Assembly (NCBI RefSeq): GCF_036759925.1 | Contig: NZ_JAPKIB010000009.1 | Coordinates: forward strand, 113,555 to 177,554 | Reading direction: 5' to 3' | Origin: Kluyvera sp036759925 | GTDB lineage: Bacteria > Pseudomonadota > Gammaproteobacteria > Enterobacterales > Enterobacteriaceae | Length of the DNA: 64,000 bases | In this document: one piece after another, positions 16,554 through 26,500 of the stretch | Position numbering within the stretch: position 1 is the stretch's first letter | How the letters are laid out: the number at the start of each line of letters is the position of its first letter | Made by a program: the position numbers and the translations under genes | The notes under the pieces: model-generated | Databases searched by the model: none | Told to the model about the DNA's origin: nothing | What the model saw: the letters and a program-made list of their open reading frames with translations, nothing else

Positions 16554-17267
16554 ATGCAAAAGCTAGCTGAGTTGTATCGTGGTAAAGCGAAAACCGTATA
16601 CAGCACCGAAAACCCGGATCTGTTGGTACTCGAATTCCGTAACGATACGTCAGCAGGGGATGGTGCCCGCATTGAGCAGTTCGATCGTAAAGGCATGGTG
16701 AACAACAAGTTCAACCATTTCATTATGAGCAAACTGGCAGCAGCAGGAATTCCAACCCAAATGGAAGCGCTGTTGTCCGATACCGAATGTCTGGTGAAAA
16801 AGCTGGATATGGTGCCGGTGGAATGCGTGGTGCGTAACCGTGCGGCTGGTTCGCTGGTGAAACGCTTGGGGATCGAAGAAGGCATCGAGCTGAACCCACC
16901 GCTGTTTGACCTGTTCCTGAAAAACGACGCGATGCATGACCCAATGGTTAACGAATCCTACTGCGAAACCTTCGGCTGGGTAAGCAAAGAGAACCTGGCG
17001 CGTATGCAGGAGCTGACCTTCAAAGCGAACGACGTGTTGAAAAAGCTGTTCGACGACGCAGGCCTGATCCTGGTCGACTTCAAGCTGGAGTTCGGTCTGT
17101 TCAAAGGCGAGGTGGTACTGGGCGATGAGTTCTCCCCGGACGGTAGCCGCCTGTGGGATAAAAAGACCATGGACAAAATGGACAAAGACCGTTTCCGCCA
17201 GAGCCTGGGTGGCCTGATTGAAGCGTACGAAGAAGTGGCACACCGTTTAGGCGTGAAGCTCGACTAA
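16554..17267 (+). CDS. purC: SAICAR synthetase (phosphoribosylaminoimidazole-succinocarboxamide synthase)
   Basis: A 237-residue enzyme, the E. coli length, that joins CAIR and aspartate with ATP in purine synthesis. Recognisable segments are YRGKAKTVYSTEN at the start, ECVVRNRAAGSLVKRLG in the middle and LVDFKLEFG...LGDEFSPDGSRLWD (ATP/metal site). The ATG at 16554 with TGGAGTGA before it is the family start; a longer in-frame start at 16485 would cover the PurR operator. It is expressed alone under PurR control. Confidence 0.97.
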   Translation: MQKLAELYRGKAKTVYSTENPDLLVLEFRNDTSAGDGARIEQFDRKGMVNNKFNHFIMSKLAAAGIPTQMEALLSDTECLVKKLDMVPVECVVRNRAAGSLVKRLGIEEGIELNPPLFDLFLKNDAMHDPMVNESYCETFGWVSKENLARMQELTFKANDVLKKLFDDAGLILVDFKLEFGLFKGEVVLGDEFSPDGSRLWDKKTMDKMDKDRFRQSLGGLIEAYEEVAHRLGVKLD

Positions 17268-17280
17268 GTTTCTACGCCTC

Positions 17281-17345
17281 CCCGGCGTCGCTTTGCTCGG
17301 CCGGGCTACGAATCAGGTAGCCCGGCCGAGCAAAGCGACGCCGGG
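17281..17345. repeat. REP/BIME element, 29-bp perfect inverted repeat
   Basis: Left arm 17281-17309 and right arm 17317-17345 are perfect reverse complements around GAATCAG, the arms ending in GGCCGGGCTAC. The arms differ from those at 21111-21174 at one position per arm. Confidence 0.9.
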
Positions 17346-17432
17346 AACCCCCGCACAACATTTCCAGTGGTAATCCCCCCCGTAACCGCCTACGATCATC
17401 TCAGTATTTCTGAGAATAAGACTGAGGTAGTT

Positions 17433-18305
17433 ATGCGTTGGCAAGGTCGTCGCGAAAGCGACAATGTAGAAGACCGGCGGAATAATTCTGAATCCCCGAT
17501 GATGGGAGGGCGCGGCCCTGGTTTTCGCATCCCGAGCGGTAAGGGCGGTATTGTCCTGCTGATTATCGTGCTGGTGGCGGGCTACTACGGCGTAGATCTG
17601 ACCGGCCTGATGACGGGTGAACCCATCGGTCAGCAGCAAACTTCCCAGCGGGTGAGCGGCCCGAAAGATGACGAAGCCGCTAAGTTCACCTCGGTGATCC
17701 TCGCGACGACAGAAGACACCTGGGCGCAGGAATTTAAGGCGATGGGCAAAACCTATCAGCCGCCGCGCCTGGTGATGTACCGCGGCGCGACGCGCACCGG
17801 ATGCGGCACCGGGCAATCGGTGATGGGGCCATTTTACTGTCCGACCGACAGCACGGTCTATATCGACCTCTCATTCTACGACGACATGAAAAACAAGCTT
17901 GGCGCGGGCGGTGACTTCGCTCAGGGCTACGTGATTGCGCATGAAGTCGGTCATCACGTACAAAAACTGCTGGGCATCGAACCGAAAGTGCGTCAGATGC
18001 AGCAGGGCGCCTCGCAGGCGGAGGTGAACCGCCTCTCCGTACGCATGGAGCTTCAGGCGGACTGCTTCGCGGGCGTCTGGGGACATAGCATGCAGAAACA
18101 GGGCATTCTGGAAGCCGGTGATCTGGAGGAAGCGCTGAATGCTGCCGAAGCCATTGGCGACGACCGCCTGCAACAGCAGGGTCAGGGACGCGTGGTGCCG
18201 GATAGCTTTACGCACGGTACCTCACAGCAGCGCTATACCTGGCTGAAACGCGGCTTTGATAGCGGCGACCCGGCGCAGTGCAACACTTTTAGCAAATCAC
18301 TCTGA
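17433..18305 (+). CDS. ypfJ: Neutral zinc metallopeptidase family protein YpfJ
   Basis: A 290-residue protein with a polar N-terminus, one membrane segment at about 39-54 and a periplasmic or extracytoplasmic domain carrying HEVGH at 170-174 plus downstream QADCFAGVWG, the usual third-ligand region. This is the YpfJ family (putative neutral zinc metallopeptidase); no substrate is known to me. The ATG at 17433 follows TGAGGTAG, and MRWQGRRESDNVEDRR is the family start. It is followed by tmcA 16 bases on. Confidence 0.93.
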   Translation: MRWQGRRESDNVEDRRNNSESPMMGGRGPGFRIPSGKGGIVLLIIVLVAGYYGVDLTGLMTGEPIGQQQTSQRVSGPKDDEAAKFTSVILATTEDTWAQEFKAMGKTYQPPRLVMYRGATRTGCGTGQSVMGPFYCPTDSTVYIDLSFYDDMKNKLGAGGDFAQGYVIAHEVGHHVQKLLGIEPKVRQMQQGASQAEVNRLSVRMELQADCFAGVWGHSMQKQGILEAGDLEEALNAAEAIGDDRLQQQGQGRVVPDSFTHGTSQQRYTWLKRGFDSGDPAQCNTFSKSL

Positions 18306-18321
18306 CGGCGGGTCATAAGCC

Positions 18322-20322
18322 ATGGATGAACTGCTGGCGCACGCTGAGCGCATGGCGCAGGAGGGCATTCGCCGCCTGCTGGTGATAAGCGGCGAACGCA
18401 CATGGAGCGAACAGCAGGCCGCCGCGTTTCGCGCAGCGGCGGGGGAAGAGGTGCTCTGGGTTGGTTTGAACCCGGCCACCGCGGCATTCTGCCCGTCCTC
18501 TAAGCTGGTCACGCTGCTGGGGCGCGAGTTCCAGCACGCTATCTTCGACGCCCGCGATGGCTTTGATGTCTCGGCCTTTGCCGCGCTGGCGGGCACGCTC
18601 CGGGCCGGAAGTTGGCTGATACTGCTGGTGCCGGAATGGGCGCTGTGGCCCCATCAGGCCGATGCGGATTCACTGCGCTGGAGTGATACGCCGGAACCGA
18701 TTGCCACGCCGAACTTCGTCGACCATTTCTGCCAGACGCTCTCCCGGCATGCCGAAATGCGACTCTGGCGGCAGGGTGCTCCACTGCCATCTCTCATGTT
18801 CCCCGTACGGCCTGACTGGCATCGCGCCAGCGGTGAGCCTGAACGCGAGCAGGAGGCGATACTGACGGCTCTGGCGGGGGCGACTGCACCGGTATCGGTG
18901 GTGACGGCAGAGCGCGGACGAGGAAAGTCAGCGCTGGCGGGCATGCACATCCGGCACCTGCGCGGCGAGGCTGTTGTCACCGCACCTTCCCGGGCGTCGG
19001 CGGAGGTGATTGCCGCCTTTGCCGGCGAACGTTTTCGCTTTATGGCTCCCGATGCGCTACTGGACTCAGATGAATGCGCCGACTGGCTGGTGGTGGATGA
19101 AGCCGCCGCTATCCCTGCACCACTCCTCCAGAAGCTTATCGCTCGCTTTCCCCGTACGCTGCTGACCACCACCGTGCAGGGCTACGAGGGCACCGGGCGC
19201 GGTTTTTTACTTAAACTCTGCGCTGCATTTCCCGAACGGCACGTTTTCACCCTCAACCAGCCTATCCGCTGGGCGGCAGGATGTCCGCTGGAAGCGCTGG
19301 TTAACGATGCGCTGATTTTCCACGATGAAGCCTTTACCACCTTGCCAACTGGCGAGGTGATGCTGCTCCCCGTTTCGCAATCGGCCTGGCAGTCCAGCCC
19401 TGAGCAGCCAACCGCGTTGTATCAACTTCTTTCCGGTGCGCATTATCGTACCTCTCCGCTCGATCTGCGGCGGATGATGGATGCGCCGGGGCAGCATTTT
19501 ATCAGCGCACAAACGCCGCAGGGGCCAGCCGGGGCGCTATGGCTGGTGGATGAAGGGGGGCTGTCGCCCGAGCTGAGCCAGGCCGTATGGGCGGGCTACC
19601 GTCGTCCTCGCGGGAATCTGGTGGCGCAGTCGATGGCGGCGCACGGCGGCAGTCCGCTGGCAGCAACGCTTATTGGGCGGCGCATTAGCCGAATTGCGGT
19701 TCATCCACAGCGTCAGCGCGAGAGGATAGGTCAGCGGCTGATTGCACAGGCGTGGGTAACGGCGCCGCAATGTGATTATCTGTCGGTGAGTTTTGGCTAC
19801 ACCGAGGAACTGTGGCGCTTCTGGCAGCGCTGTGGCTTTACGCTGGTGCGCATTGGCACCCAGCGGGAGGCGAGCAGCGGCTGCTATGCCGCGATGGCGC
19901 TGCGTCCACTCACGGCGGCGGGAGAAGCGCTGATGCTGCGTGAGCACCATCGGCTGTGTCGTGAGTGGCGCTGGCTCTCACAGTGGGTTGATGAAAAAGT
20001 GCCGCTAGCCGATGTGCCAGAGGCTATCCTTACTGAAGATGATTGGTGGGACCTGGCCGGGTTTGCCTTTGCTCATCGCCCGATGCTGGCGGCGCTGGAT
20101 AGCCTGCACCTACTTTGTGGCGGCAGTGAACTGGCGCTTCCTGCGCTGCGCGGACGTTTATCTGGCGAGAATGAGCAGGCGCTCTGCGCCCGACTTGGCC
20201 TGCACGGGCGGAAAGCGCTGCTGGTGAGGCTGCGTGAGGACGCGGCGCAGGCGATGCTGCATCTCGACGAGGTTCGGACAAATCAGCTCATGAAACAGGT
20301 TCAACAACTGCAATTTTTTTAA
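18322..20322 (+). CDS. tmcA: tRNA(Met) cytidine acetyltransferase TmcA
   Basis: A 666-residue protein (E. coli about 671). An RNA helicase-like domain has Walker A AERGRGKSA at 196-204 and a DEAA box in VVDEAAAIP near 255, followed by a GNAT domain with the acetyl-CoA loop RIAVHPQRQRERIGQRL near 457-473. It makes N4-acetylcytidine at the wobble base of elongator tRNA-Met using acetyl-CoA and ATP. The GC content and codon use are a little richer than its neighbours. Confidence 0.95.
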   Translation: MDELLAHAERMAQEGIRRLLVISGERTWSEQQAAAFRAAAGEEVLWVGLNPATAAFCPSSKLVTLLGREFQHAIFDARDGFDVSAFAALAGTLRAGSWLILLVPEWALWPHQADADSLRWSDTPEPIATPNFVDHFCQTLSRHAEMRLWRQGAPLPSLMFPVRPDWHRASGEPEREQEAILTALAGATAPVSVVTAERGRGKSALAGMHIRHLRGEAVVTAPSRASAEVIAAFAGERFRFMAPDALLDSDECADWLVVDEAAAIPAPLLQKLIARFPRTLLTTTVQGYEGTGRGFLLKLCAAFPERHVFTLNQPIRWAAGCPLEALVNDALIFHDEAFTTLPTGEVMLLPVSQSAWQSSPEQPTALYQLLSGAHYRTSPLDLRRMMDAPGQHFISAQTPQGPAGALWLVDEGGLSPELSQAVWAGYRRPRGNLVAQSMAAHGGSPLAATLIGRRISRIAVHPQRQRERIGQRLIAQAWVTAPQCDYLSVSFGYTEELWRFWQRCGFTLVRIGTQREASSGCYAAMALRPLTAAGEALMLREHHRLCREWRWLSQWVDEKVPLADVPEAILTEDDWWDLAGFAFAHRPMLAALDSLHLLCGGSELALPALRGRLSGENEQALCARLGLHGRKALLVRLREDAAQAMLHLDEVRTNQLMKQVQQLQFF

Positions 20323-20398
20323 CTGACTCATTCAGTTAAATGGCATGGTCATTATTTTGGCGCGGCGTAAACTGACCGTCAAAACCAAGGAGACAGCC

Positions 20399-21097
20399 AT
20401 GACACACGATCATTTTGTTGTTCAAAGCCCCGCGAAGCCCGCTCAACAGCTGCTGCTGTTGTTTCATGGCGTGGGCGATAATCCGGTGGCAATGGGCCAG
20501 ATCGGCAGCTGGTTTGCGCCACTGTTCCCGGATGCGCTCATCGTGAGCGTAGGCGGTGCAGAACCTTGTGGCCCGGCACCGGGCCGCCAGTGGTTCTCGG
20601 TGGCGGGCGTGACGGAAGAAAACCGTCAGGCGCGCATTGATGCCATTATGCCGACCTTTATTGAGACCGTGCGCTACTGGCAGAAGCAGAGTGGCGTGGG
20701 GCCTCAAGCGACGGCATTAATTGGCTTCTCTCAGGGGGCGATTATGTCACTTGAGGGGATTAAAGCGCAGCCGGGGCTGGCATCACGGGTGATTGCCTTT
20801 AACGGCCGCTACGCGACGATGCCGGAAAAAGCGGATACCGCCACGACCATCCACCTGATTCACGGCGGGGAAGACCGGGTTATCGATCTTGCCTGGGCGG
20901 TGAAAGGCCAGGAAGCACTCCAGGCCGCAGGCGGCGATGTGACGCTGGATATCGTTGAGGATCTAGGCCACGCGATAGACGATCGCAGCATGCAGTTCGC
21001 GCTGGATCACCTGCGTTATACCGTGCCGAAGCACTATTTCGATGAAGCGTTGAGCGGCAGTACGCCGAAGAATGACGATCTTATTGAGATGATTTAA
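20399..21097 (+). CDS. ypfH: Alpha/beta-hydrolase (carboxylesterase family) YpfH
   Basis: A 232-residue alpha/beta hydrolase of the phospholipase/carboxylesterase family. The catalytic triad is S111 in GFSQGA, D159 in HGGEDRV and H191 in DLGHAID. The oxyanion-hole region is LFHGVGDN. E. coli YpfH is the same length and has esterase activity; its natural substrate is unknown. The ATG at 20399 follows AAGGAGACAGCC, which rules out the in-frame start at 20345. Confidence 0.93.
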   Translation: MTHDHFVVQSPAKPAQQLLLLFHGVGDNPVAMGQIGSWFAPLFPDALIVSVGGAEPCGPAPGRQWFSVAGVTEENRQARIDAIMPTFIETVRYWQKQSGVGPQATALIGFSQGAIMSLEGIKAQPGLASRVIAFNGRYATMPEKADTATTIHLIHGGEDRVIDLAWAVKGQEALQAAGGDVTLDIVEDLGHAIDDRSMQFALDHLRYTVPKHYFDEALSGSTPKNDDLIEMI

Positions 21098-21110
21098 ATC
21101 TTGTGTGTTC

Positions 21111-21174
21111 CCCGGCGTCGCGTTGCTCGGCCGGGCTACTATCTGGTAGCCCGGCCGAGCAACGCGACGCCGGG
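21111..21174. repeat. REP/BIME element, 29-bp perfect inverted repeat
   Basis: Arms 21111-21139 and 21146-21174 are perfect reverse complements around TATCTG. It sits between convergent ypfH and ypfN and may act in both directions as an mRNA 3'-end barrier. Confidence 0.9.
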
Positions 21175-21186
21175 ATCGACACCGAA

Positions 21187-21387
21187 CTATTTCTTCGGCT
21201 GGTCCTTCTTCGGCCAGTCGTCGTCATCGTCCCACTTGTCGTTAAAGTCGCGGTGCGGCGGAAGGTCCGGTTTATTGGCAAGGAATTTTTTGTGATCGAC
21301 GCGATTGAGATCTTTGATCACGTTGATAATCACCCCCACCAGAAACACCAGCACCAGAATCCACCAGTATTTTGACAGCCAATCCAT
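21187..21387 (-). CDS. ypfN: Small membrane protein YpfN (UPF0370)
   Basis: A 66-residue protein with one N-terminal transmembrane helix (WWILVLVFLVGVIINVI, residues 8-24) and an acidic tail rich in Asp, Pro and Lys. It matches E. coli YpfN in length. The inner ATG (MDWLSKYWW) is chosen over one two codons upstream, because AAGGGG has an 8-base spacing to it and only 2 to the outer one. It is 25 bases downstream of dapE on the same strand. The function is unknown. Confidence 0.93.
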   Translation of the reverse strand: MDWLSKYWWILVLVFLVGVIINVIKDLNRVDHKKFLANKPDLPPHRDFNDKWDDDDDWPKKDQPKK

Positions 21388-21412
21388 GTGCATTACCCCT
21401 TATGTTGTGCCG

Positions 21413-22540
21413 TCAGGCGACAAGTTGTTCCATGATGCGCTGATACATCCGCGCCAGCATCTGCAGGTCTGCCGCGTTCACACACTCATTAATTTTATGA
21501 ATGGTGGCATTCACCGGACCCAGTTCAACAACCTGCGCGCCCATCTGGGCGATAAAGCGACCATCTGACGTGCCGCCGGTGGTCAGCAACTGCGGTTCTA
21601 TTTCATTATAGTGCGCGATAGCGTTCACCACCGCGTCGACCAGTTTACCGCGTGCGGTCAGGAACGGCTGCCCGGAAATCCACCAGTCAACGCTATAGCG
21701 CAGCTGATATTTATCCAGCAGATCAATGACGCGCGCTTTGATCATCTCATCCGTCAACTCGGTGCTGAAGCGGAAGTTGAACTGCACGAACAGATCGCCT
21801 GGGATCACGTTGTTGCTGCCGGTGCCAGCCTGAATATTGGCAATCTGCATGCTGGTCGGCGGGAAGAATGCGTTGCCCTGATCCCACTCAATCGACACCA
21901 GTTCGTTCATCCACGGCGCAGCGCGGTGAACCGGGTTATCAGCGAGGTGCGGATAGGCTACATGCCCCTGCACGCCATGAATGGTCAGATTGCAGGTCAT
22001 TGAGCCACGACGGCCGTTTTTCACCACGTCGCCAACCACTTCGGTGCTGGACGGTTCGCCCACCAGACAGTAGTCCAGACGCTCGTTACGGGCCATCAGC
22101 GCTTCCACCACTTTCACCGTACCGTGCGTGGCGCTTGCTTCTTCATCGGAGGTGATCAGGAACGCCAGTCGGCCTTTATGGTTCGGGTGCTGAGCGACGA
22201 AACGCTCAGCCGCCACGACCATCGCCGCCAGCGAGCCTTTCATATCGGCAGCACCACGGCCAAACAGCATGCCGTCGCGAATCGTGGGTTCAAACGGTGG
22301 GTTAATCCAGCGGTCAGCATCGCCTGCAGGCACCACGTCGGTGTGGCCTGCAAATGCCAGGGTTTCTCCTTTACCGCGCCAGGCCCAGAAGTTCTGGGTA
22401 TCGCCAAAATCCATCGGCTCAATGGTAAAACCTGCTGCGCGTAGACGTTCAATCATTAACGCCTGACAGCCCGCATCGTCCGGGCTAAGAGAAGGGCGGC
22501 GAATAAGCTGCTGAGCCAGCTCAATGACTGGGCAAGACAT
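21413..22540 (-). CDS. dapE: Succinyl-diaminopimelate desuccinylase
   Basis: A 375-residue M20 metallohydrolase, the E. coli length. It cleaves N-succinyl-LL-diaminopimelate to diaminopimelate and succinate for lysine and peptidoglycan. H66 and D68 in GHTDVVPAGD and the SDEEASATHGT segment (catalytic Glu pair) are present. It lies downstream of yffB on the minus strand. Confidence 0.97.
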   Translation of the reverse strand: MSCPVIELAQQLIRRPSLSPDDAGCQALMIERLRAAGFTIEPMDFGDTQNFWAWRGKGETLAFAGHTDVVPAGDADRWINPPFEPTIRDGMLFGRGAADMKGSLAAMVVAAERFVAQHPNHKGRLAFLITSDEEASATHGTVKVVEALMARNERLDYCLVGEPSSTEVVGDVVKNGRRGSMTCNLTIHGVQGHVAYPHLADNPVHRAAPWMNELVSIEWDQGNAFFPPTSMQIANIQAGTGSNNVIPGDLFVQFNFRFSTELTDEMIKARVIDLLDKYQLRYSVDWWISGQPFLTARGKLVDAVVNAIAHYNEIEPQLLTTGGTSDGRFIAQMGAQVVELGPVNATIHKINECVNAADLQMLARMYQRIMEQLVA

Positions 22541-22594
22541 AAACTAGACCTCGTTATTTTCGTTATCTGAAACTGTAAAACAGGGCCAACGGCG

Positions 22595-22954
22595 TTAGCG
22601 CGTCTGGGCGACCCATTGGCTATAACTGGCATCACTGAAACCCAGCAGCATAGGCTGTGCGGGCGCGCAGAGCAATGGGCGTTTGATGATTGCCGGCATT
22701 TCCAGCATCAGCGCCGCTGCGGCATCGGCATTGTTGATTCCGGCACGCACCTGTTCATCCAGCTTGCGCCAGGTGGTGCCACGGGTATTCAACAGCGCTT
22801 CCCAGCCCAGCTCACCAATAAAGGTTGCCAGCAGTTCCGGCGTCAGGCCATCGACGCGATAGTCATGAAAGCGATATTCAACCTGATGCTCATCCAGCCA
22901 GCGACGGGCTTTCTTGATGGTGTCGCAATTCTTTATTCCATAGAGGATGGTCAT
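22595..22954 (-). CDS. yffB: ArsC/Spx-family protein YffB
   Basis: A 119-residue thioredoxin-fold protein with a single active-site cysteine, C10 in KNCDTIKKARRWL, and the R in IIKRPLL. E. coli YffB is nearly the same length and binds glutathione; it lacks the full arsenate reductase set. It precedes dapE by 54 bases and probably shares its transcript. Confidence 0.93.
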   Translation of the reverse strand: MTILYGIKNCDTIKKARRWLDEHQVEYRFHDYRVDGLTPELLATFIGELGWEALLNTRGTTWRKLDEQVRAGINNADAAAALMLEMPAIIKRPLLCAPAQPMLLGFSDASYSQWVAQTR

Positions 22955-23311
22955 GTTGCACCTTTATATCTGCAGGTTTTAGGGGACTCGAATATACACG
23001 TAATTCCCGCGGCTGCCTGTTTTAATTTTATCCGGCTAAAGTGGTTGAAAAGCGTACAGTTTATCATGCTATCTACGCGCTTTGACGTAGCGGGTTTGCG
23101 TTGTCATAGGTTAAATATGTATCATATGATTCACATTCTGATAACTATTTCAGAATGTTGCTGTTGGTCACATTAAATGTCAAAATTCCAGCCCATAGTG
23201 ACCTCAAGCAGTAAACAAAGGTTGGCAGCGTCAATCAAAGTAATCGGATTAACCGTATTCACAGGTCATACATTTGTACGTAAAATACGCATAATAATAA
23301 GAGAGGTAGTT
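22955..23311. promoter_or_regulatory. 357-bp intergenic region with ypfM leader and a hairpin
   Basis: No gene is seen besides the ypfM leader. A 9-bp perfect stem ACATTCTGA/TCAGAATGT occupies 23133-23158 and GGTCAC/GTGACC (23166-23171, 23198-23203) forms a longer-range inverted repeat. Promoters for yffB (minus) and ypfM (plus) must lie here. No clear T-run follows the hairpin, so I do not call an sRNA. Confidence 0.45.
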
Positions 23312-23371
23312 ATGATCGAACGTGAACTGGGGAACTGGAAAGATTTTATTGAAGTGATGCTTCGTAAATAA
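23312..23371 (+). CDS. ypfM: 19-residue small protein YpfM
   Basis: The short ORF reads MIERELGNWKDFIEVMLRK, identical as I recall to E. coli YpfM, with GAGAGGTAG before its ATG. It was found by its sequence and its place between yffB and acrD, as in E. coli. An in-frame extension upstream to 23177 has no ribosome-binding site and no conserved sequence. The function is unknown; near-total conservation of such a short peptide argues it is real. Confidence 0.92.
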   Translation: MIERELGNWKDFIEVMLRK

Positions 23372-23462
23372 TTTCCAGCAATGTGATTTAAAAGCGCTGT
23401 GTTCTTTCAATAACCATGATGGTGTTGTTTGCAGTACAGAGTCGTTGCATCACATAAAGCTT

Positions 23463-23491
23463 AAAAGGCGACATTCATCATGTCGCCTTTT
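23463..23491. terminator. Terminator between convergent ypfM and acrD
   Basis: An 11-bp perfect stem AAAAGGCGACA/TGTCGCCTTTT with a 7-base loop; T-rich on the plus side and A4 on the other, so it can serve ypfM and partly acrD. Confidence 0.8.
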
Positions 23492-23511
23492 CTGTTTTTA
23501 GCGCTTAGCCG

Positions 23512-26500
23512 TTATTCCGGCTTCTCTTTTAGCGGGAAGCGGCGGCGCACCAGCACAAAGAACAGCGGCACGAAGAAGATGGCCAGAATCGTCGCGGAAA
23601 CCATCCCCCCGACTACGCCGGTACCCACTGCGTGCTGCCCGCCGGAACCTGCACCGGTGGTGAGCGCCATCGGCAGTACGCCGAAGATAAACGCCAGCGA
23701 GGTCATCAGGATAGGGCGCAGACGCTGACGGCAGGCTTCCAGCGTTGCCGTCATCAGATCTTCCCCTTTCTGATTCAGATCGTTGGCAAACTCGACGATC
23801 AGAATGGCGTTTTTGGCGGATAGGCCGATCACCGTCAGCAGCCCCACCTGGAAGTAAACGTCGTTTTCCAGCCCGCGCATCCAGGTCGCCAGCAGCGCAC
23901 CGATAACCCCCAGCGGAACCACCAGCATGACTGAGAACGGCACTGACCAGCTTTCGTACAGCGCCGCCAGACAGAGGAAGACGACCAGCAGCGAGATGGC
24001 ATAAAGTGCCGGTGCCTGTGCCCCTGACAGCCGCTCCTGATAGGACATCGCCGTCCATTCAAGGCCGAAGCCGGTTGGTAATTGCTGCACCAGGTTTTGC
24101 ATCACGTCCATGGCGGTACCGGTACTGACCCCCGGTGCGGCTTCACCGATAATCTCAACCGCCGAGTAGCCGTTATAGCGCTCCAGACGCGGTGAACCGG
24201 TCTCCCAGCGCGAGGTGGCGAAGGCGGAGAACGGTACCATCTGCCCGGAATTATTGCGTACGTACCATAGGTTCATGTCTTCTGGCAGCATGCGGTACTT
24301 CGCCGCCGCCTGAACGTAGACTTTCTTCACGCGTCCGCGATCCATAAAATCGTTCACATAGCTTGAACCCCATGCGGTTTGCAGCGTGTCGTTAATATCA
24401 TCGATAGATACCCCCAGCGCCTGCGCTTTACGCTGGTCGATATCAACCTGCAACTGAGGGCTGTCGTCCAGGCCATTGTGGCGTACGCGCGTCAGCTGCG
24501 GATCGTTACCCGCCAGCTCCAGCAGCTTATCGCGGGCGGCCATCAACGCGTCGTGCCCGGCACCGGCGTGATCCTGCAGCTCCATATCGAAACCGGCAGA
24601 GCTGCCCAGGCCGCTGATGGCCGGTGGGCTGCTGGCGTAAACGCGGGCCTCTTTAATCTTGTTCAGCGCTTTGGTGGCACGTTCGATAATGGCGAACGAG
24701 GTCCCCGTTTTACTGTCACGCTCGTCCCAGTCTTTCAGGCGCACGAACATACGCGCTACGTTCTGGCCGTTACCGCCAGGGCCGGAGCCGATGGTGGCAA
24801 ATATTGACGTGACGTTGTCCTTCTCATTTTTGAAGAAATAGTCTTCAACCTGCTCTACCACCTTCAGCGTCTGCTGCTGGGTTGAACCGCTTGGCAACTG
24901 AACGGAAGTGGTGAACATACCGCGGTCTTCCAGCGGCAGGAAGGAGGAGGGCAGGCGCAGGAACAGGAACACCATGCCGCCCAGCAGCAGCACGTAAATC
25001 AGCATCCAGCGGATACTGCGATGGAGAATTCTGGCGACGCCGGATTCGTAGCGACGCGCGCTGGCATCGAAATGACGGTTAAACCAGCCGAAGAAGCCTT
25101 TGGTGCCGTGCACTTCGCCTTTATGAATCGGCTTGAGAATAGTGGCGCACAGCGCCGGGGTGAGGATCATCGCCACCAGCACCGACAGCACCATCGCTGA
25201 AACGATGGTAATGGAGAACTGGCGATAGATGGCCCCGGTAGTGCCGCCGAAGAAGGCCATCGGGATAAAGACCGCCGACAGCACCATGGCGATACCCACC
25301 AGCGCCCCTTGAATCTGCCCCATTGATTTGCGTGTCGCCTGCCGCGGCGTGAGCCCTTCGGTACTCATTATTCGCTCAACGTTTTCGACCACCACGATGG
25401 CGTCATCCACCAGCAGGCCGATGGCGAGCACCATCGCGAACATTGTCAGGGTATTAATACTGTATCCGCAGGCGTAGAGAATGGCGAAGGTCCCCATCAA
25501 TACCACCGGAACGGCAATGGTCGGAATCAGCGTCGCGCGGAAGTTCTGCAGGAACAGGTACATCACCAGGAACACCAGCAAAATGGCTTCCAGCAGCGTT
25601 TTTACCACATCCTTAATTGAGGCTTTGACGAACGAGGTGGTCTCGTAGGCCACTTTATATTCCAGCCCATGCGGGAAGTACTGCTTGAGTTCATCCAGAC
25701 GTTGGATCACGCGCTCGGCGGTCGCCATTTCGTTGGCGCCAGAAGCGAGCTTAATCCCCAAGCCAGAGGCCGGATTACGGTTGTAGCGGCTGAGGTAGTC
25801 GTACTTTTCGGCCCCCATTTCGACGGTCGCCACATCGCCAAGGGTCACTTCTGAACCGTCCTGGTTGACGCGTAGCGTAATGTCGCGGAACTGCTGCGGT
25901 GTTTGCAGCAGCGATTGGGCGTTAATCGTGGCGTTCAGCGCCTGTTTGTCGATGGACGGCGTGCCGCCAAGCTGGCCGACCGCAATCTGGGCGTTCTGGG
26001 ATTTAATGGCATCGGTCACGTCGGCCGTGGTCATCTGATAGCTGTTAAGCTTGGCTGGGTCCAGCCAGATGCGCATCGAATACTGCGAGCCGTAGGCGTC
26101 GATATCGCCCACGCCGTCCACGCGGCTGATGGGGTCCTGAACGTTACTGGCGACGTAGTCGGAAATATCCTGCTTATCCATGCTGCCGTCGGTAGAGACG
26201 AAGGCGATGGTCAGGATGTTGGTATCCCCGGTTTTTCGTACCGTGACGCCCTGAGTTTGCACCGCCGGTGGCAGTTTGTTCATGGCGGTTTGCAGCTGGT
26301 TTTGCACCTGCTGCACCGCTTCGTCAGGGTCGGTCCCGGCGACGAAGCTTAAGGTAATCGTTGCCTGTCCGGTGGCGCTACTTTGTGAGGACATGTACAT
26401 CAGGTTATCGATACCGGTCATATTCTGCTCGATAACCTGCGTGACGGTGTTCTCCAGCGTTTGCGCGGAGGCACCTGGGTAGTTCGCCGTGACGCGCACG

